The position numbers and the translations under genes are program-made. From Bacteroides sp. (GTDB lineage Bacteria; Bacteroidota; Bacteroidia; Bacteroidales; Muribaculaceae): a stretch of DNA of 64,000 nucleotides. This document shows, piece by piece, positions 24,997 to 34,195 of the stretch. The DNA lies in the NCBI GenBank assembly GCA_014802325.1, contig JAAVCK010000002.1:124001-188000 (forward strand), written 5' to 3'. The stretch's first letter is position 1; every line of letters begins with the position of its first letter. Under the pieces are notes generated by a model. The model had not been told where the DNA came from and made no database searches. It saw only the letters and a program-made list of their open reading frames with translations.

Positions 24997-26508
24997 TTAA
25001 TTGATATTCATTGCAAGTGCACGGAAAAATTCGGGGTCGAATGTGAACCGGATGAGTTGTGCGAAGAAGTTGGGGAAGCAGCCTATCGCAGCCACACATA
25101 CTATGAGTGTGGCGGTGGAAAGGCGCTCCCACCAGGTAGCGTCGGTGAGGGTGCGGTGATGATCGTCGTAGACCGGACCGTAGAGGAGCTTGCCAACCAC
25201 TCGGAGTATATACACGGCTGTGATCACGATGGAGCAACATGCGGCGATGGTGAAGCAACGGTGGAAAAGGTCAGCATGTTCAAACGAACCGACGAAGATG
25301 GTCATTTCGGCCACGAAGCCCGAGAGTCCCGGCAGACCCAGTGAAGCCATACCGGCTATCACGTAGCACACCGAGAGGTAAGGCATGATCTGCATCATAC
25401 CGCCCATCTCGCGAATATCGCGGGTGTGGGTGCGACCGTAGATCATACCGATGAGGGCGAAGAAGAGAGCGGTCATCAGACCGTGGCTGAGCATCTGCAT
25501 GATAGCACCGGTCATGGCGGTGGTATTGAGCATGAGTATGGCGAAGAGCACCAGACCACAGTGCGATACTGAAGAGTATGCGTTGATATACTTGAGGTCA
25601 TTCTGAACGCAGGCCGAGAATGCACCGTAGACTACCGAGATACCGGTGAGGATAAGGAATATCCAAGCCAGCTCATTGGCTGCCTGAGGCATGAGGAAGA
25701 TGGCCACGCGGAAGCAACCGTAACCTCCGAGTTTCATGAGCACACCTGCATGTAGCATCGACACAGCCGTAGGGGCCGAGGCATGACCGTCGGGCGACCA
25801 TGTGTGGAACGGGAACATGGCACCGAGCACACCGAAGCCTACGAATGTCATCGGGAAGAGGAATGTCTGCCAGCCGTGTGAGATAGCGTCGTTCTTGGCT
25901 ATCTCAAGTATGTTCCAAGTGAGTGTCTGACCTTCTGGAGCGGAATGATAATAAATACCAATCAGACCGAGCATGAGGAATGCAGAGCCTCCCATGAGCA
26001 TGAGGGTCAGCTTCATGGCCGAGTAGTTCTTGTTGCCGCTACCCCACACACCGATGAGAAGATACATCGGGATAAGGGCGACTTCATAGAACATGAACAT
26101 GGTGAAGAGGTCAATCGAGATGAAGAAACCGTAGACACCCGTCGAGAGGAGTATGAGCCAAAGGAAGAATTCCTTGGGCTGCGGTATCTCCCACGAAGCG
26201 AAGCTACCGGTGAAGAGGATGATTGACGAAAGGATGAGCATGGCGATCGAAATACCGTCAACACCCACTGCAAGATTGATGTTGAGCGGAGTAAACCACG
26301 ACCATGAGCCCATAAAGAGCATCTCGGCAGTGTCGCCTGCAGCGCGGAGCTTCAGATACTCTAAGAGCAACCACACCGACAGTGCGGTGAGTGCTACGGA
26401 GCCGGTGACAGCCACGGCGCGGATCTGCTTGATATTCCGGCAGAGTGCCAGAGCGGCCAGCATAACCACCGGGATCACCACGAAATAGATTAATATATTG
26501 GAAAACAT
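24997..26508 (-). CDS. nuoM: NADH-quinone oxidoreductase subunit M
   Basis: NuoM is the second antiporter-like proton channel of complex I. The 503-residue product has about 14 helices with FMFYEVALIPMYLLIGVWG (key membrane Glu), FPFHTWSPDGHASAPTAVSM and LGLPGLSGFVAEMTIF, all diagnostic. It lies 46 bases after nuoL in the last stretch of the block (nuoI-J-K-L-M-N). Confidence 0.96.
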   Translation of the reverse strand: MFSNILIYFVVIPVVMLAALALCRNIKQIRAVAVTGSVALTALSVWLLLEYLKLRAAGDTAEMLFMGSWSWFTPLNINLAVGVDGISIAMLILSSIILFTGSFASWEIPQPKEFFLWLILLSTGVYGFFISIDLFTMFMFYEVALIPMYLLIGVWGSGNKNYSAMKLTLMLMGGSAFLMLGLIGIYYHSAPEGQTLTWNILEIAKNDAISHGWQTFLFPMTFVGFGVLGAMFPFHTWSPDGHASAPTAVSMLHAGVLMKLGGYGCFRVAIFLMPQAANELAWIFLILTGISVVYGAFSACVQNDLKYINAYSSVSHCGLVLFAILMLNTTAMTGAIMQMLSHGLMTALFFALIGMIYGRTHTRDIREMGGMMQIMPYLSVCYVIAGMASLGLPGLSGFVAEMTIFVGSFEHADLFHRCFTIAACCSIVITAVYILRVVGKLLYGPVYDDHHRTLTDATWWERLSTATLIVCVAAIGCFPNFFAQLIRFTFDPEFFRALAMNIN

Positions 26509-26554
26509 GATAGTTACTATATTAAATAATGATATTGCACATTTTCATAATCTG

Positions 26555-28489
26555 TCAGAGTACACACACTGCTGTGATGGCTGCAAGCACGAGCACGCCT
26601 ATCAGATACCACCATATATACATCTGAACTTTTCCGCTCTGGAAGCCCTTGATAGCTACGGAAGCCTTGTTGGTTATCAGAGCCAAACCGTTCATGGTGC
26701 CGTCGATAATATGACGGTCAAACCAGGCAATAGGCTTGCAGATACCGTCGAAAATTATGCGGCGGGTGATGAAGAGATACATCTCATCGAAATAGAAGCG
26801 GTGGTGAGCAGCCTCCCAGAGCCAACGGGCAGAGTCGGCCATAGCGCGGGGATTGTCATTTTTCTTCATATAAAGCTTGGCAGCGAGACCGATACCGACC
26901 AGAGCCACACACACACTGGTGATAGCTATGGGGGTGTTCATATGAATGTTGTATTCCTGACCGTCGAATGTCACATATTTTCCGAAGTCAATCCAGCCAC
27001 ATACTGTAGATACGATGGCGAGGATGATAAGGGGGAGCGACATGGTCCAGGGTGAATCGTGGGGAGTGTGATGTCCTTCGGCCTTATAGTCGCGGTCTTC
27101 CCACCAGAACACGAGGAAGTAAAGACGGAACATATAGAAGGCAGTCATACCGGCAACCATGAGCAACCATACACCCCAGAACCAATGGAGGTCGAAAGCA
27201 GCGCTTACGATCTCGTCCTTGGAGAAGAAACCTGCGAAGGGAGGAATACCTGCGATGGCCAGACAGCCCACGAGGAACGTGATGTGTGTGATAGGCATAT
27301 ACTTGCGGAGTCCGCCCATCTGAGTGTAATTATTGGAGTGAACTGCATGGATGAGGGCACCGGCTCCGAGGAAGAGAAGACCCTTGAACATAGCGTGGGT
27401 GAAGAGGTGGAACATCGACGCCATATATCCGAGGCCGTGGTGAATTTCAGGACGAGCCACACCCAGCGACACCATCATGAAGGCTATCTGAGATATGGTG
27501 GAGAATGCAAGCACTCGCTTGATGTCGATCTGCGTGCAGGCTACCACCGCTGCATAGAATGCCGTGATGCAGCCTACCACAGTGACTATCATAAGGGCAG
27601 CCTCTTCGAGCAGGTAGAGGGGGAAGAGACGAGCCACGAGATACACACCGGCCACCACCATGGTAGCGGCGTGGATGAGAGCCGAAACGGGGGTAGGACC
27701 TTCCATTGCATCGGGAAGCCAGATATGGAGCGGCATCATGGCCGACTTACCCATACCTCCGATAAATATCAGCACGAGCGCCCAAGTCATAACCGATGCA
27801 CCCATAAACATGGCTCCGTGCATTGACTCAAGCACTGCTTCAGGATGCTGCGTCATAGCGAGGAAGTCGAATGTCTCGGAGTAGAACGAAAGGACGAGTA
27901 TACCGATAAGGAAGAATAGGTCAGCGAAACGGGTTACGATAAATGCCTTCTTACAAGCGGCCACTGCAGAGGGCAGTGTGTAGAAGAAGCCGATGAGAAG
28001 GAACGACGATGCGCCCACGAGCTCCCAGAATATATACATCTGGAAAATGTTGGTGGCAACGACCAGACCGAGCATCGAGAAGCTGAACAGCGACAGGAAT
28101 GCGTAGTAGCGCTGAAAACCTTTCTCGCCATGCATATAGCCGAGCGAATAGAGATGCACCATAAACGAGATGGTGGGAATCACTATCAGCATCATAGCCG
28201 AGATAGGATCGAGCAGGAAGCCGAGCTTGATCACAAGGTGGTCGGTAAACTGAAGCCATGTGGTGTTGAACACAATGTACTGCAGACGGTCAGTTCCGTC
28301 GACAAAGAGGGGATTGCCCGAGAAATAGTAAGAGAACGCTGTGTAATATGACAAGACAAGCACAGCGCCCATGCCGAGAGTGCCCAACACTCCGGCCGTG
28401 AGGGGTCGCATCTTCACTCCGCCAAGTCCCAGCAGAAGGAACATGAACAGAGGGATGGCGAGAATCAATACAGGGATTGTTGCATCCAT
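26555..28489 (-). CDS. nuoL: NADH-quinone oxidoreductase subunit L
   Basis: NuoL is the distal antiporter-like subunit with the long lateral helix. The 644-residue product includes LYSLGYMHGEKGFQRYYAF, FWELVGASSFLLIGF, LPDAMEGPTPVSALIHAA and AGIPPFAGFFSKDEI. The C-terminal part ends in a final anchor helix (VQMYIWWYLIGVLVLAAITA). It starts six bases after nuoK stops, so the two are translationally close. Confidence 0.96.
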   Translation of the reverse strand: MDATIPVLILAIPLFMFLLLGLGGVKMRPLTAGVLGTLGMGAVLVLSYYTAFSYYFSGNPLFVDGTDRLQYIVFNTTWLQFTDHLVIKLGFLLDPISAMMLIVIPTISFMVHLYSLGYMHGEKGFQRYYAFLSLFSFSMLGLVVATNIFQMYIFWELVGASSFLLIGFFYTLPSAVAACKKAFIVTRFADLFFLIGILVLSFYSETFDFLAMTQHPEAVLESMHGAMFMGASVMTWALVLIFIGGMGKSAMMPLHIWLPDAMEGPTPVSALIHAATMVVAGVYLVARLFPLYLLEEAALMIVTVVGCITAFYAAVVACTQIDIKRVLAFSTISQIAFMMVSLGVARPEIHHGLGYMASMFHLFTHAMFKGLLFLGAGALIHAVHSNNYTQMGGLRKYMPITHITFLVGCLAIAGIPPFAGFFSKDEIVSAAFDLHWFWGVWLLMVAGMTAFYMFRLYFLVFWWEDRDYKAEGHHTPHDSPWTMSLPLIILAIVSTVCGWIDFGKYVTFDGQEYNIHMNTPIAITSVCVALVGIGLAAKLYMKKNDNPRAMADSARWLWEAAHHRFYFDEMYLFITRRIIFDGICKPIAWFDRHIIDGTMNGLALITNKASVAIKGFQSGKVQMYIWWYLIGVLVLAAITAVCVL

Positions 28490-28495
28490 ATCGTG

Positions 28496-28807
28496 TCAGA
28501 ATTTCATTTCGGTTACGGCGCGCACGTCAATATTCTTACTTGCGCGATACAGGTTGATGATAATGGCTATAGCCAGAGCTGTCTCGGCAGCTGCGATTGC
28601 TATACCGAAGAGGGTAAACATCATACCCTCCATAGTGCCGGGAAACAGGTAGCGGTTAAATACCACGAAGTTGATGTCGACTGCATTGAGCATCAGCTCC
28701 AGCGATATGAGCATCGCGATCATGTTGCGGCGCGTAAGAAATCCGTAGATTCCGCAGCAGAACATCACCAGCGAAGGCACCAGATAATATATAAGTGTAA
28801 TATCCAT
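28496..28807 (-). CDS. nuoK: NADH-quinone oxidoreductase subunit K
   Basis: The 103-residue product has three transmembrane helices and the two conserved membrane glutamates: one in MLISLELMLNAV and one in AIAAAETALAIAI. NuoK helps pass protons at the root of the membrane arm. It sits 31 bases after nuoJ and 6 bases before nuoL. Confidence 0.95.
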   Translation of the reverse strand: MDITLIYYLVPSLVMFCCGIYGFLTRRNMIAMLISLELMLNAVDINFVVFNRYLFPGTMEGMMFTLFGIAIAAAETALAIAIIINLYRASKNIDVRAVTEMKF

Positions 28808-28838
28808 AGCTTGGTATTGAATTATCGTTACTAATACA

Positions 28839-29354
28839 TTATTCCTTGCGGGCTACGACAACACCGCCGATGATGCAGGCCAGCAGCAGGACAGATATGG
28901 CCTCGAAGGGAAGCAGATACTGGCCACGGGCGGTACCGAGCATCGCCTCGCCTATCTGATTCATGGTGGGGTTGGATGAAGGGGGAAGCGACACAAACAA
29001 GTCGGCACAACGGCTGAACAGAGCCCAACCGGCCACGATGGCGGTAGCCAGAGCGCCGGTAAATCCAAGAGCACGCTTGCGTGATGTGAGCACCTCACTG
29101 TTGTTGCCCGGATGGGTAGTAAGAAGGATGGAGAACACAAACAGCACCACGATACCTCCTGCGTATACAGCTATCTGCACCGTGCCTAAAAACTCATAGT
29201 CGAGCTTGAAATAAAGAGCCGCGGTAGCAAAAAGTGTGAACAGAAGATACGTAGCAGCCCGCAATATCTTGCGGGTAGTGACAGTGAGCACTGAGAACAC
29301 GATGATCGACAGCGCTATTATCAGGTAGACAATGCTACTTCCTAATGATTCCAT
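28839..29354 (-). CDS. nuoJ: NADH-quinone oxidoreductase subunit J
   Basis: The 171-residue product has five hydrophobic helices. It contains the NuoJ signature around YFKLDYEFLGTVQIAVYAGGIVVLFVFSILL (the pi-bulge helix region, about 47-77). NuoJ joins the quinone site to the proton-pumping subunits. It lies 28 bases after nuoI. Confidence 0.93.
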   Translation of the reverse strand: MESLGSSIVYLIIALSIIVFSVLTVTTRKILRAATYLLFTLFATAALYFKLDYEFLGTVQIAVYAGGIVVLFVFSILLTTHPGNNSEVLTSRKRALGFTGALATAIVAGWALFSRCADLFVSLPPSSNPTMNQIGEAMLGTARGQYLLPFEAISVLLLACIIGGVVVARKE

Positions 29355-29382
29355 TATATAAACTGAATATTTTATTTAACGG

Positions 29383-30117
29383 TTACTTATTATCTGAAGC
29401 TGCATCGGCTTGCTTGGCGGCCTCACGCTCAGCCTTGAGCTTAGCGGCTTTTTCGAGAGCGGCGCGAATTCGTGCTTCTTTCTCAGGGTCGCCGGCAGCG
29501 GCGGCAAGAGCCTTTGCAGCGGGATCATCAGCGGCAGGCTTGGCAGCTGCCGGAGCATCGGCGGCGGCTTTCTTTGCTGCTGCGGCGGCTTTGGCGGCGG
29601 CTAATTTAGCCTCGCGCTCGGCCAGAATGCGAGCCTTTTCTTCTTCTGAAGGTTCGGGCTCGGGCTTATCGGGAAGATAATTGAGCTGCTTTACGAGTTT
29701 GGAGCGGGTGAAAGTAGCCTGCTCGAAATCGTTGGAGAACCTGAGAGCATCGGTAGGACACTTGTCTACGCAGAGATTGCACAGCGTGCAACTGCCGAGA
29801 TCGTAGATATACTTGTCGAGATGCTTTTTCTTTTTACCGTCCCATGTCTCGCGAGTAGAGATGGCAAGCGAAATTGTGCTGTTGGGACATACCCTCTCGC
29901 AAGTGCCGCATGCTATACAACGGTGATTGCCTTCAGCGTCGTAGATCAGTTCGAGCACAGCGCGAAACCGCGGTGCCACCGGCAGGTTATCGCGGTTGTC
30001 GGGATACGTTTCAGTGATCTTTGGGGTCACAAATTCTTTACCGGTCACCGAGAGTCCCTTGAGGAGGCTCATGATGCCGCTTCCGAGATTTGAAAAGTAT
30101 TCTTTGACACTACCCAT
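29383..30117 (-). CDS. nuoI: NADH-quinone oxidoreductase subunit I with long low-complexity tail
   Basis: NuoI carries two 4Fe-4S clusters that pass electrons to NuoB. The ligands are C67, C70, C73, C77 and C110, C113, C116, C120 (CIACGTCERVC and CTLCNLCVDKC). The core ends near residue 150. The last 90-odd residues are almost only Ala, Lys, Glu, Asp and Pro, with many AAA and AAAKK runs, an extension that ordinary NuoI (about 160-180 residues) lacks. Its function is unknown; it could form a long helix or be a disordered tail. The gene follows atpG by 68 bases and is the first nuo gene after the embedded ATP synthase genes. Confidence 0.93.
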   Translation of the reverse strand: MGSVKEYFSNLGSGIMSLLKGLSVTGKEFVTPKITETYPDNRDNLPVAPRFRAVLELIYDAEGNHRCIACGTCERVCPNSTISLAISTRETWDGKKKKHLDKYIYDLGSCTLCNLCVDKCPTDALRFSNDFEQATFTRSKLVKQLNYLPDKPEPEPSEEEKARILAEREAKLAAAKAAAAAKKAAADAPAAAKPAADDPAAKALAAAAGDPEKEARIRAALEKAAKLKAEREAAKQADAASDNK

Positions 30118-30185
30118 ATTGGAAATCTGATAAATATATAATGATTTTTGAAAATTCTATTTCTGTTGGATGTTGAAGAGAGGGA

Positions 30186-31067
30186 TTATTTGACCTGACC
30201 TCCGAGTATGTCGAGAAGCTCGGTGGTGATACTTTGCTGGCGCAGCTTGTTGAATTCGAGGCGAAGCTGTTCGAGGAGTTTCTTTGCGTTATCGTTGGCG
30301 CTCTGCATGGCCATCACACGGGCAGCCTGCTCCGAAGCGCGGTTTTCAGTGAAGATCTCCTGCATGGTGGCAAGGAGAAACATCGGAAGCACTGAACTGA
30401 ATATATCCTGAGCCGACGGCTCAAAGATATACGGGCGGCAGGTAGCCTTGAACTCACTGCCGAGTATAGTCGAGGGATCGAGAGGGAGCAACTCGTCGCA
30501 GCGAAGACGCTGTCGCGAGACACTCTGGAAATTCATATACATGACGTCGACACGGTCAGTGTCGGCCGCCAGAAACTTGTCGCGGAGATAGTCAACGAAT
30601 CCTTTCACCACATCACCGCCTGACTTGGAGTTGACACCGGCAGGCTCATCAACGGTCAGACCGTCAATCGCGAGTTTGCGGCAGGCTTTGGTCATCTTTT
30701 TACCGATCGGTACCAGTGTAATTCCGACATTTTCGCCGTACGCCTTATGGTAAGCTGAAATCTTAGCCACCACTTCCTTGAAAATGTTGATATTATACGC
30801 ACCGCATAGGCCGTCGTCGGTACCCAGCACCACCAACGTTACACGGCGCACATCTCTGTGTTCGGTGAGCGGAGATGTAAATTCCGCATCGGCCGAAAGG
30901 AGATTGCCGAGAATATGTTCGAGCTGTTGGCGGAAAGGAAGAAGGCGACGCAGGTCGCTCTCGGCACGGTGCATTTTAGCCGAGGATATCATCTTCATCG
31001 CTCCGGTGATTTTCTCCGAAGAGCCTACCGAGCCGATACGTCCTTTGAGTTCTCGTAGAGTAGCCAT
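30186..31067 (-). CDS. atpG: ATP synthase F1 subunit gamma
   Basis: Gamma is the rotating central shaft of F1. The 293-residue product starts with LRELKGRIGSVGSSEKITGAMKMISSAK, the typical N-terminal coiled-coil helix, and ends with RQQSITTELLDILGG in the C-terminal helix. Near residue 75 it has the conserved TDDGLCGAYN. It is the last atp gene of the block, separated from atpA by 122 bases that contain a strong hairpin. Confidence 0.96.
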   Translation of the reverse strand: MATLRELKGRIGSVGSSEKITGAMKMISSAKMHRAESDLRRLLPFRQQLEHILGNLLSADAEFTSPLTEHRDVRRVTLVVLGTDDGLCGAYNINIFKEVVAKISAYHKAYGENVGITLVPIGKKMTKACRKLAIDGLTVDEPAGVNSKSGGDVVKGFVDYLRDKFLAADTDRVDVMYMNFQSVSRQRLRCDELLPLDPSTILGSEFKATCRPYIFEPSAQDIFSSVLPMFLLATMQEIFTENRASEQAARVMAMQSANDNAKKLLEQLRLEFNKLRQQSITTELLDILGGQVK

Positions 31068-31108
31068 TGAGTGATAGTGGGCGGGGGTGAGTGATTCGAG
31101 TGGTCTGT

Positions 31109-31143
31109 CCGGGAAGCGTCAGCTGCGGGGCTCACGCTCCCGG
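31109..31143. other. Hairpin between atpA and atpG
   Basis: CCGGG-a-AGCGT (31109-31119) pairs with ACGCT-CCCGG (31134-31143) with one bulged base, a ten-pair GC-rich stem. No T tract follows on the minus strand, so it is not an obvious terminator; it may process or stabilise mRNA between the two genes. Confidence 0.6.
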
Positions 31144-31189
31144 CAGATTGTCTCGTTGATTATTGATTATAAGAAATATGTATTGCAGA

Positions 31190-32761
31190 TTACTTGTAGC
31201 GGGCTGAGATTTCAGATGCTGCGGCGGTAAGCGCGTCGGTGATTTCATCGGTAAGTTTACCTTCACGTATCTGAGTCATCAACTCGGGATGCTTGGCGTG
31301 CATGAGCTGGAGGAACAGTTTCTCAAACTCGGCTACCTTATCGGAGGGAACGTTTTCAAGAAGACCTTTGGTACCGCAGAATATTACAGCCACTTCATCT
31401 TCAACAGCCATAGGTGAATACTGGGGCTGGATGAGGAGCTGCTCGTTCTTGCGACCCTTGTCAATGACGCGGGCGGTCACGGGGTCAATGTCGCCACCGA
31501 ACTTGGTGAACGATTCGAGCTCGCGGAACTGTGCCTGGTCAATCTTCAGAGTACCTGCCACCTTCTTCATCGACTTGATCTGAGCATTACCACCTACACG
31601 TGATACAGAGATACCTACGTTGATAGCCGGACGGATACCGCGGTTGAAGAGAGCGGTTTCGAGGAAGATCTGACCGTCGGTAATCGAAATTACGTTGGTA
31701 GGAATGTAAGCTGACACGTCGCCGGCCTGAGTCTCGATGATAGGGAGGGCAGTAAGTGAACCGCCGCCTTTCACTCGATCCTTAAGCGATGCGGGCAGGT
31801 CATTCATATTCTTGGCCACTTCCTGATTGTCGATAATCTTTGCGGCACGCTCAAGCAGACGCGAGTGGAGGTAGAAAATATCACCGGGATATGCCTCGCG
31901 ACCTGAAGGACGCTTGAGGATAAGCGAAATCTCGCGGTAGGCCACGGCCTGCTTTGAGAGGTCATCATAGATGATGAGGGCGTCGCGGCCGGTATCGCGT
32001 ATAAACTCACCGATTGCCACGCCGGCAAAGGGAGCATAGTAGCGCATGGTGGCCGAGTCGGAAGCAGTAGCCGACACCACTACCGTATAGTCGAGCGCTC
32101 CGTACTCGCGGAGAGTCTCAACCGTAGCGGCAACCGACGATGCTTTCTGGCCGATAGCGACATATATACAATATACGGGCTTGCCTTCCTCAAAGTTCTT
32201 GCGCTGATTGATGATAGTGTCGATGGCGATAGCAGTCTTACCGATCTGACGGTCGCCAATGATGAGCTCGCGCTGTCCGCGACCGATGGGCACCATCGAG
32301 TCAACGGCCTTAAGACCGGTCTGGAGGGGCTGATTGACAGGCTGACGGAAAATTACACCGGGAGCCTTGCGTTCGAGCGGCATGGGGAGCAGTTCACCCT
32401 GAATGGGGCCGCGGCCGTCGATAGGCTGACCGAGCACATTGATGACGCGACCGAAGAGACCATCGCCTACATGTATGGATGCGATCTCGCCGGTACGTTT
32501 CACTGTCATGTTCTCCGTCACTGAATTGACGTTGTTGAGTAGGATCACACCTACGTTGCTTTCCTCAAGGTTGAGCGCAACGCCCTTGACACCGTTTTCG
32601 AATTCTACGAGTTCGTTGGCGCAGACGTTGTCGAGGCCGTAAACGTGAGCCACGCCATCGCCCACTTCAAGGACGATACCGGTCTCTTCAAACGACACTT
32701 TAGAGTTGACGTTGTCGAGTTGCTGCTTTAATACTTGAGATATCTCTGATGGATTGATCAT
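31190..32761 (-). CDS. atpA: ATP synthase F1 subunit alpha
   Basis: The 523-residue product is the non-catalytic nucleotide-binding F1 subunit. Walker A is GDRQIGKT at 169-176. The alpha-type signature near the C-terminal half is [14 protein letters not shown], and the conserved region [14 protein letters not shown] is present. Length is normal. It lies between atpH and atpG in the order usual for Bacteroidetes (D-C-B-E-F-H-A-G). Confidence 0.97.
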   Translation of the reverse strand: MINPSEISQVLKQQLDNVNSKVSFEETGIVLEVGDGVAHVYGLDNVCANELVEFENGVKGVALNLEESNVGVILLNNVNSVTENMTVKRTGEIASIHVGDGLFGRVINVLGQPIDGRGPIQGELLPMPLERKAPGVIFRQPVNQPLQTGLKAVDSMVPIGRGQRELIIGDRQIGKTAIAIDTIINQRKNFEEGKPVYCIYVAIGQKASSVAATVETLREYGALDYTVVVSATASDSATMRYYAPFAGVAIGEFIRDTGRDALIIYDDLSKQAVAYREISLILKRPSGREAYPGDIFYLHSRLLERAAKIIDNQEVAKNMNDLPASLKDRVKGGGSLTALPIIETQAGDVSAYIPTNVISITDGQIFLETALFNRGIRPAINVGISVSRVGGNAQIKSMKKVAGTLKIDQAQFRELESFTKFGGDIDPVTARVIDKGRKNEQLLIQPQYSPMAVEDEVAVIFCGTKGLLENVPSDKVAEFEKLFLQLMHAKHPELMTQIREGKLTDEITDALTAAASEISARYK

Positions 32762-32791
32762 TTGGTCAGTAGATAGGGAGGTGAAAGGGTA

Positions 32792-33349
32792 TTATTTGCT
32801 TAAGAGGTTAAGACGCAGGTGCTTCAGTTCGTTTGCTACCGATGCGTCGAGAATCTCATTGTTGATCTTCACGACGAAACCGCCGATCAAATCGGGGTCG
32901 ACATCAGACGTATATTCCATCTGAGCACCGTTAAGGTGACGTTCAATGAGCGACTTTAGACGGTCTTCGTCGGCCGGAGTCATAGGCGACGCCGAAGTGA
33001 CACTGACCTTGCATATATTATGAGCCTTACGGTAAAGCTCCATATATGCTAAAGCGATATCGCGGGTCATGGAGATGCGGTTGTTGCTGACGAGCAACCC
33101 GAGGAAGCGACTGAAAAGTGGATATGTCGCTTTGTCGTCGGCTGAGATACCTGCGGCAGTCTCGACAAGTTTTATCTTGTCGGTACTGTCGACAAACGGA
33201 TTCTCAAGCACCTTGACAAGCGACGGCTCACCTGCAAATGACTGAGAGAGCTGACGCATTACATCGTAGATGCCCTGCTCGGCATTGACTTCAGCGGCCG
33301 ACTCCAGCAGAGCCTTGGCATATCGTCCGGGAATAAGACCTTCGTTCAT
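32792..33349 (-). CDS. atpH: ATP synthase F1 subunit delta
   Basis: Delta ties F1 to the peripheral stalk. The 185-residue product matches the OSCP/delta family by length and by the N-terminal GRYAKALLESA motif. The C-terminal region has DPDLIGGFVVKINNEILDASVANELKHLR, the conserved beta-strand and helix near residues 155-183. It is 12 bases after atpF and 30 before atpA. Confidence 0.94.
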   Translation of the reverse strand: MNEGLIPGRYAKALLESAAEVNAEQGIYDVMRQLSQSFAGEPSLVKVLENPFVDSTDKIKLVETAAGISADDKATYPLFSRFLGLLVSNNRISMTRDIALAYMELYRKAHNICKVSVTSASPMTPADEDRLKSLIERHLNGAQMEYTSDVDPDLIGGFVVKINNEILDASVANELKHLRLNLLSK

Positions 33350-33361
33350 TGCGTTAGAGGA

Positions 33362-33859
33362 TTAATTTTGTTTCTCCATTTCATCGAGAAGCGAGCCCAC
33401 AAGTTTCTGCTGAGCTGAAGCATCGGCAAGATCACGGCGCACTACCTTCTGTGCGATCTGCAGGGCGAAGTCGCTGACTTCGTCGCGGAACTGAGCCTGC
33501 GCGGCTTTGCGTTCCTGCTCGATCGACACCTTGGCGGCATCCATCACTTTCTTTGCTTCCGACTGGGCAGCGGTGCGCGCTTCCTCAATGATCTGAGTTT
33601 TCATGCGGTCAGCTTCACGGAGCATCTCCGCCTGCTGCTGACGCGCCTGGGCTATCTGTTTTTCCGCCTCTTCGCGGGCATGATCAAGCTGTTCCTTTGC
33701 ATTTTGAGCATACTCCACACCCTTGTCGATGAGGTCGGCACGGTCAGCGACTCCTTTCATGATCGCAGGCCAGCCCCACTTCCACAGAATGAAGAAGAGG
33801 ATGGCAAACGATACGAACATCCAGAAGACGAGACCGAAGTCAGGCGTGAAAAGTTCCAT
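33362..33859 (-). CDS. atpF: ATP synthase Fo subunit b
   Basis: Subunit b forms the peripheral stalk. The 165-residue product has one N-terminal membrane helix (about 8-28, FGLVFWMFVSFAILFFILWK), then a long charged, Ala/Glu/Gln-rich coiled coil to the C-terminus. That is the usual b layout and length. It is 42 bases after atpE. Confidence 0.94.
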   Translation of the reverse strand: MELFTPDFGLVFWMFVSFAILFFILWKWGWPAIMKGVADRADLIDKGVEYAQNAKEQLDHAREEAEKQIAQARQQQAEMLREADRMKTQIIEEARTAAQSEAKKVMDAAKVSIEQERKAAQAQFRDEVSDFALQIAQKVVRRDLADASAQQKLVGSLLDEMEKQN

Positions 33860-33901
33860 ATAGTCCTAAGATGGGAGTAAAGGGATTGAAAGAACAGTCG
33901 A

Positions 33902-34171
<270 letters not shown>

Positions 34172-34195
34172 TTATTATATTTAAGATTTTTATTA

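Noticed and set aside
27059-27826. 255-codon plus-strand frame rich in His and Glu
   Set aside because: Antisense to nuoL; composition is what the reverse strand of a hydrophobic gene gives.
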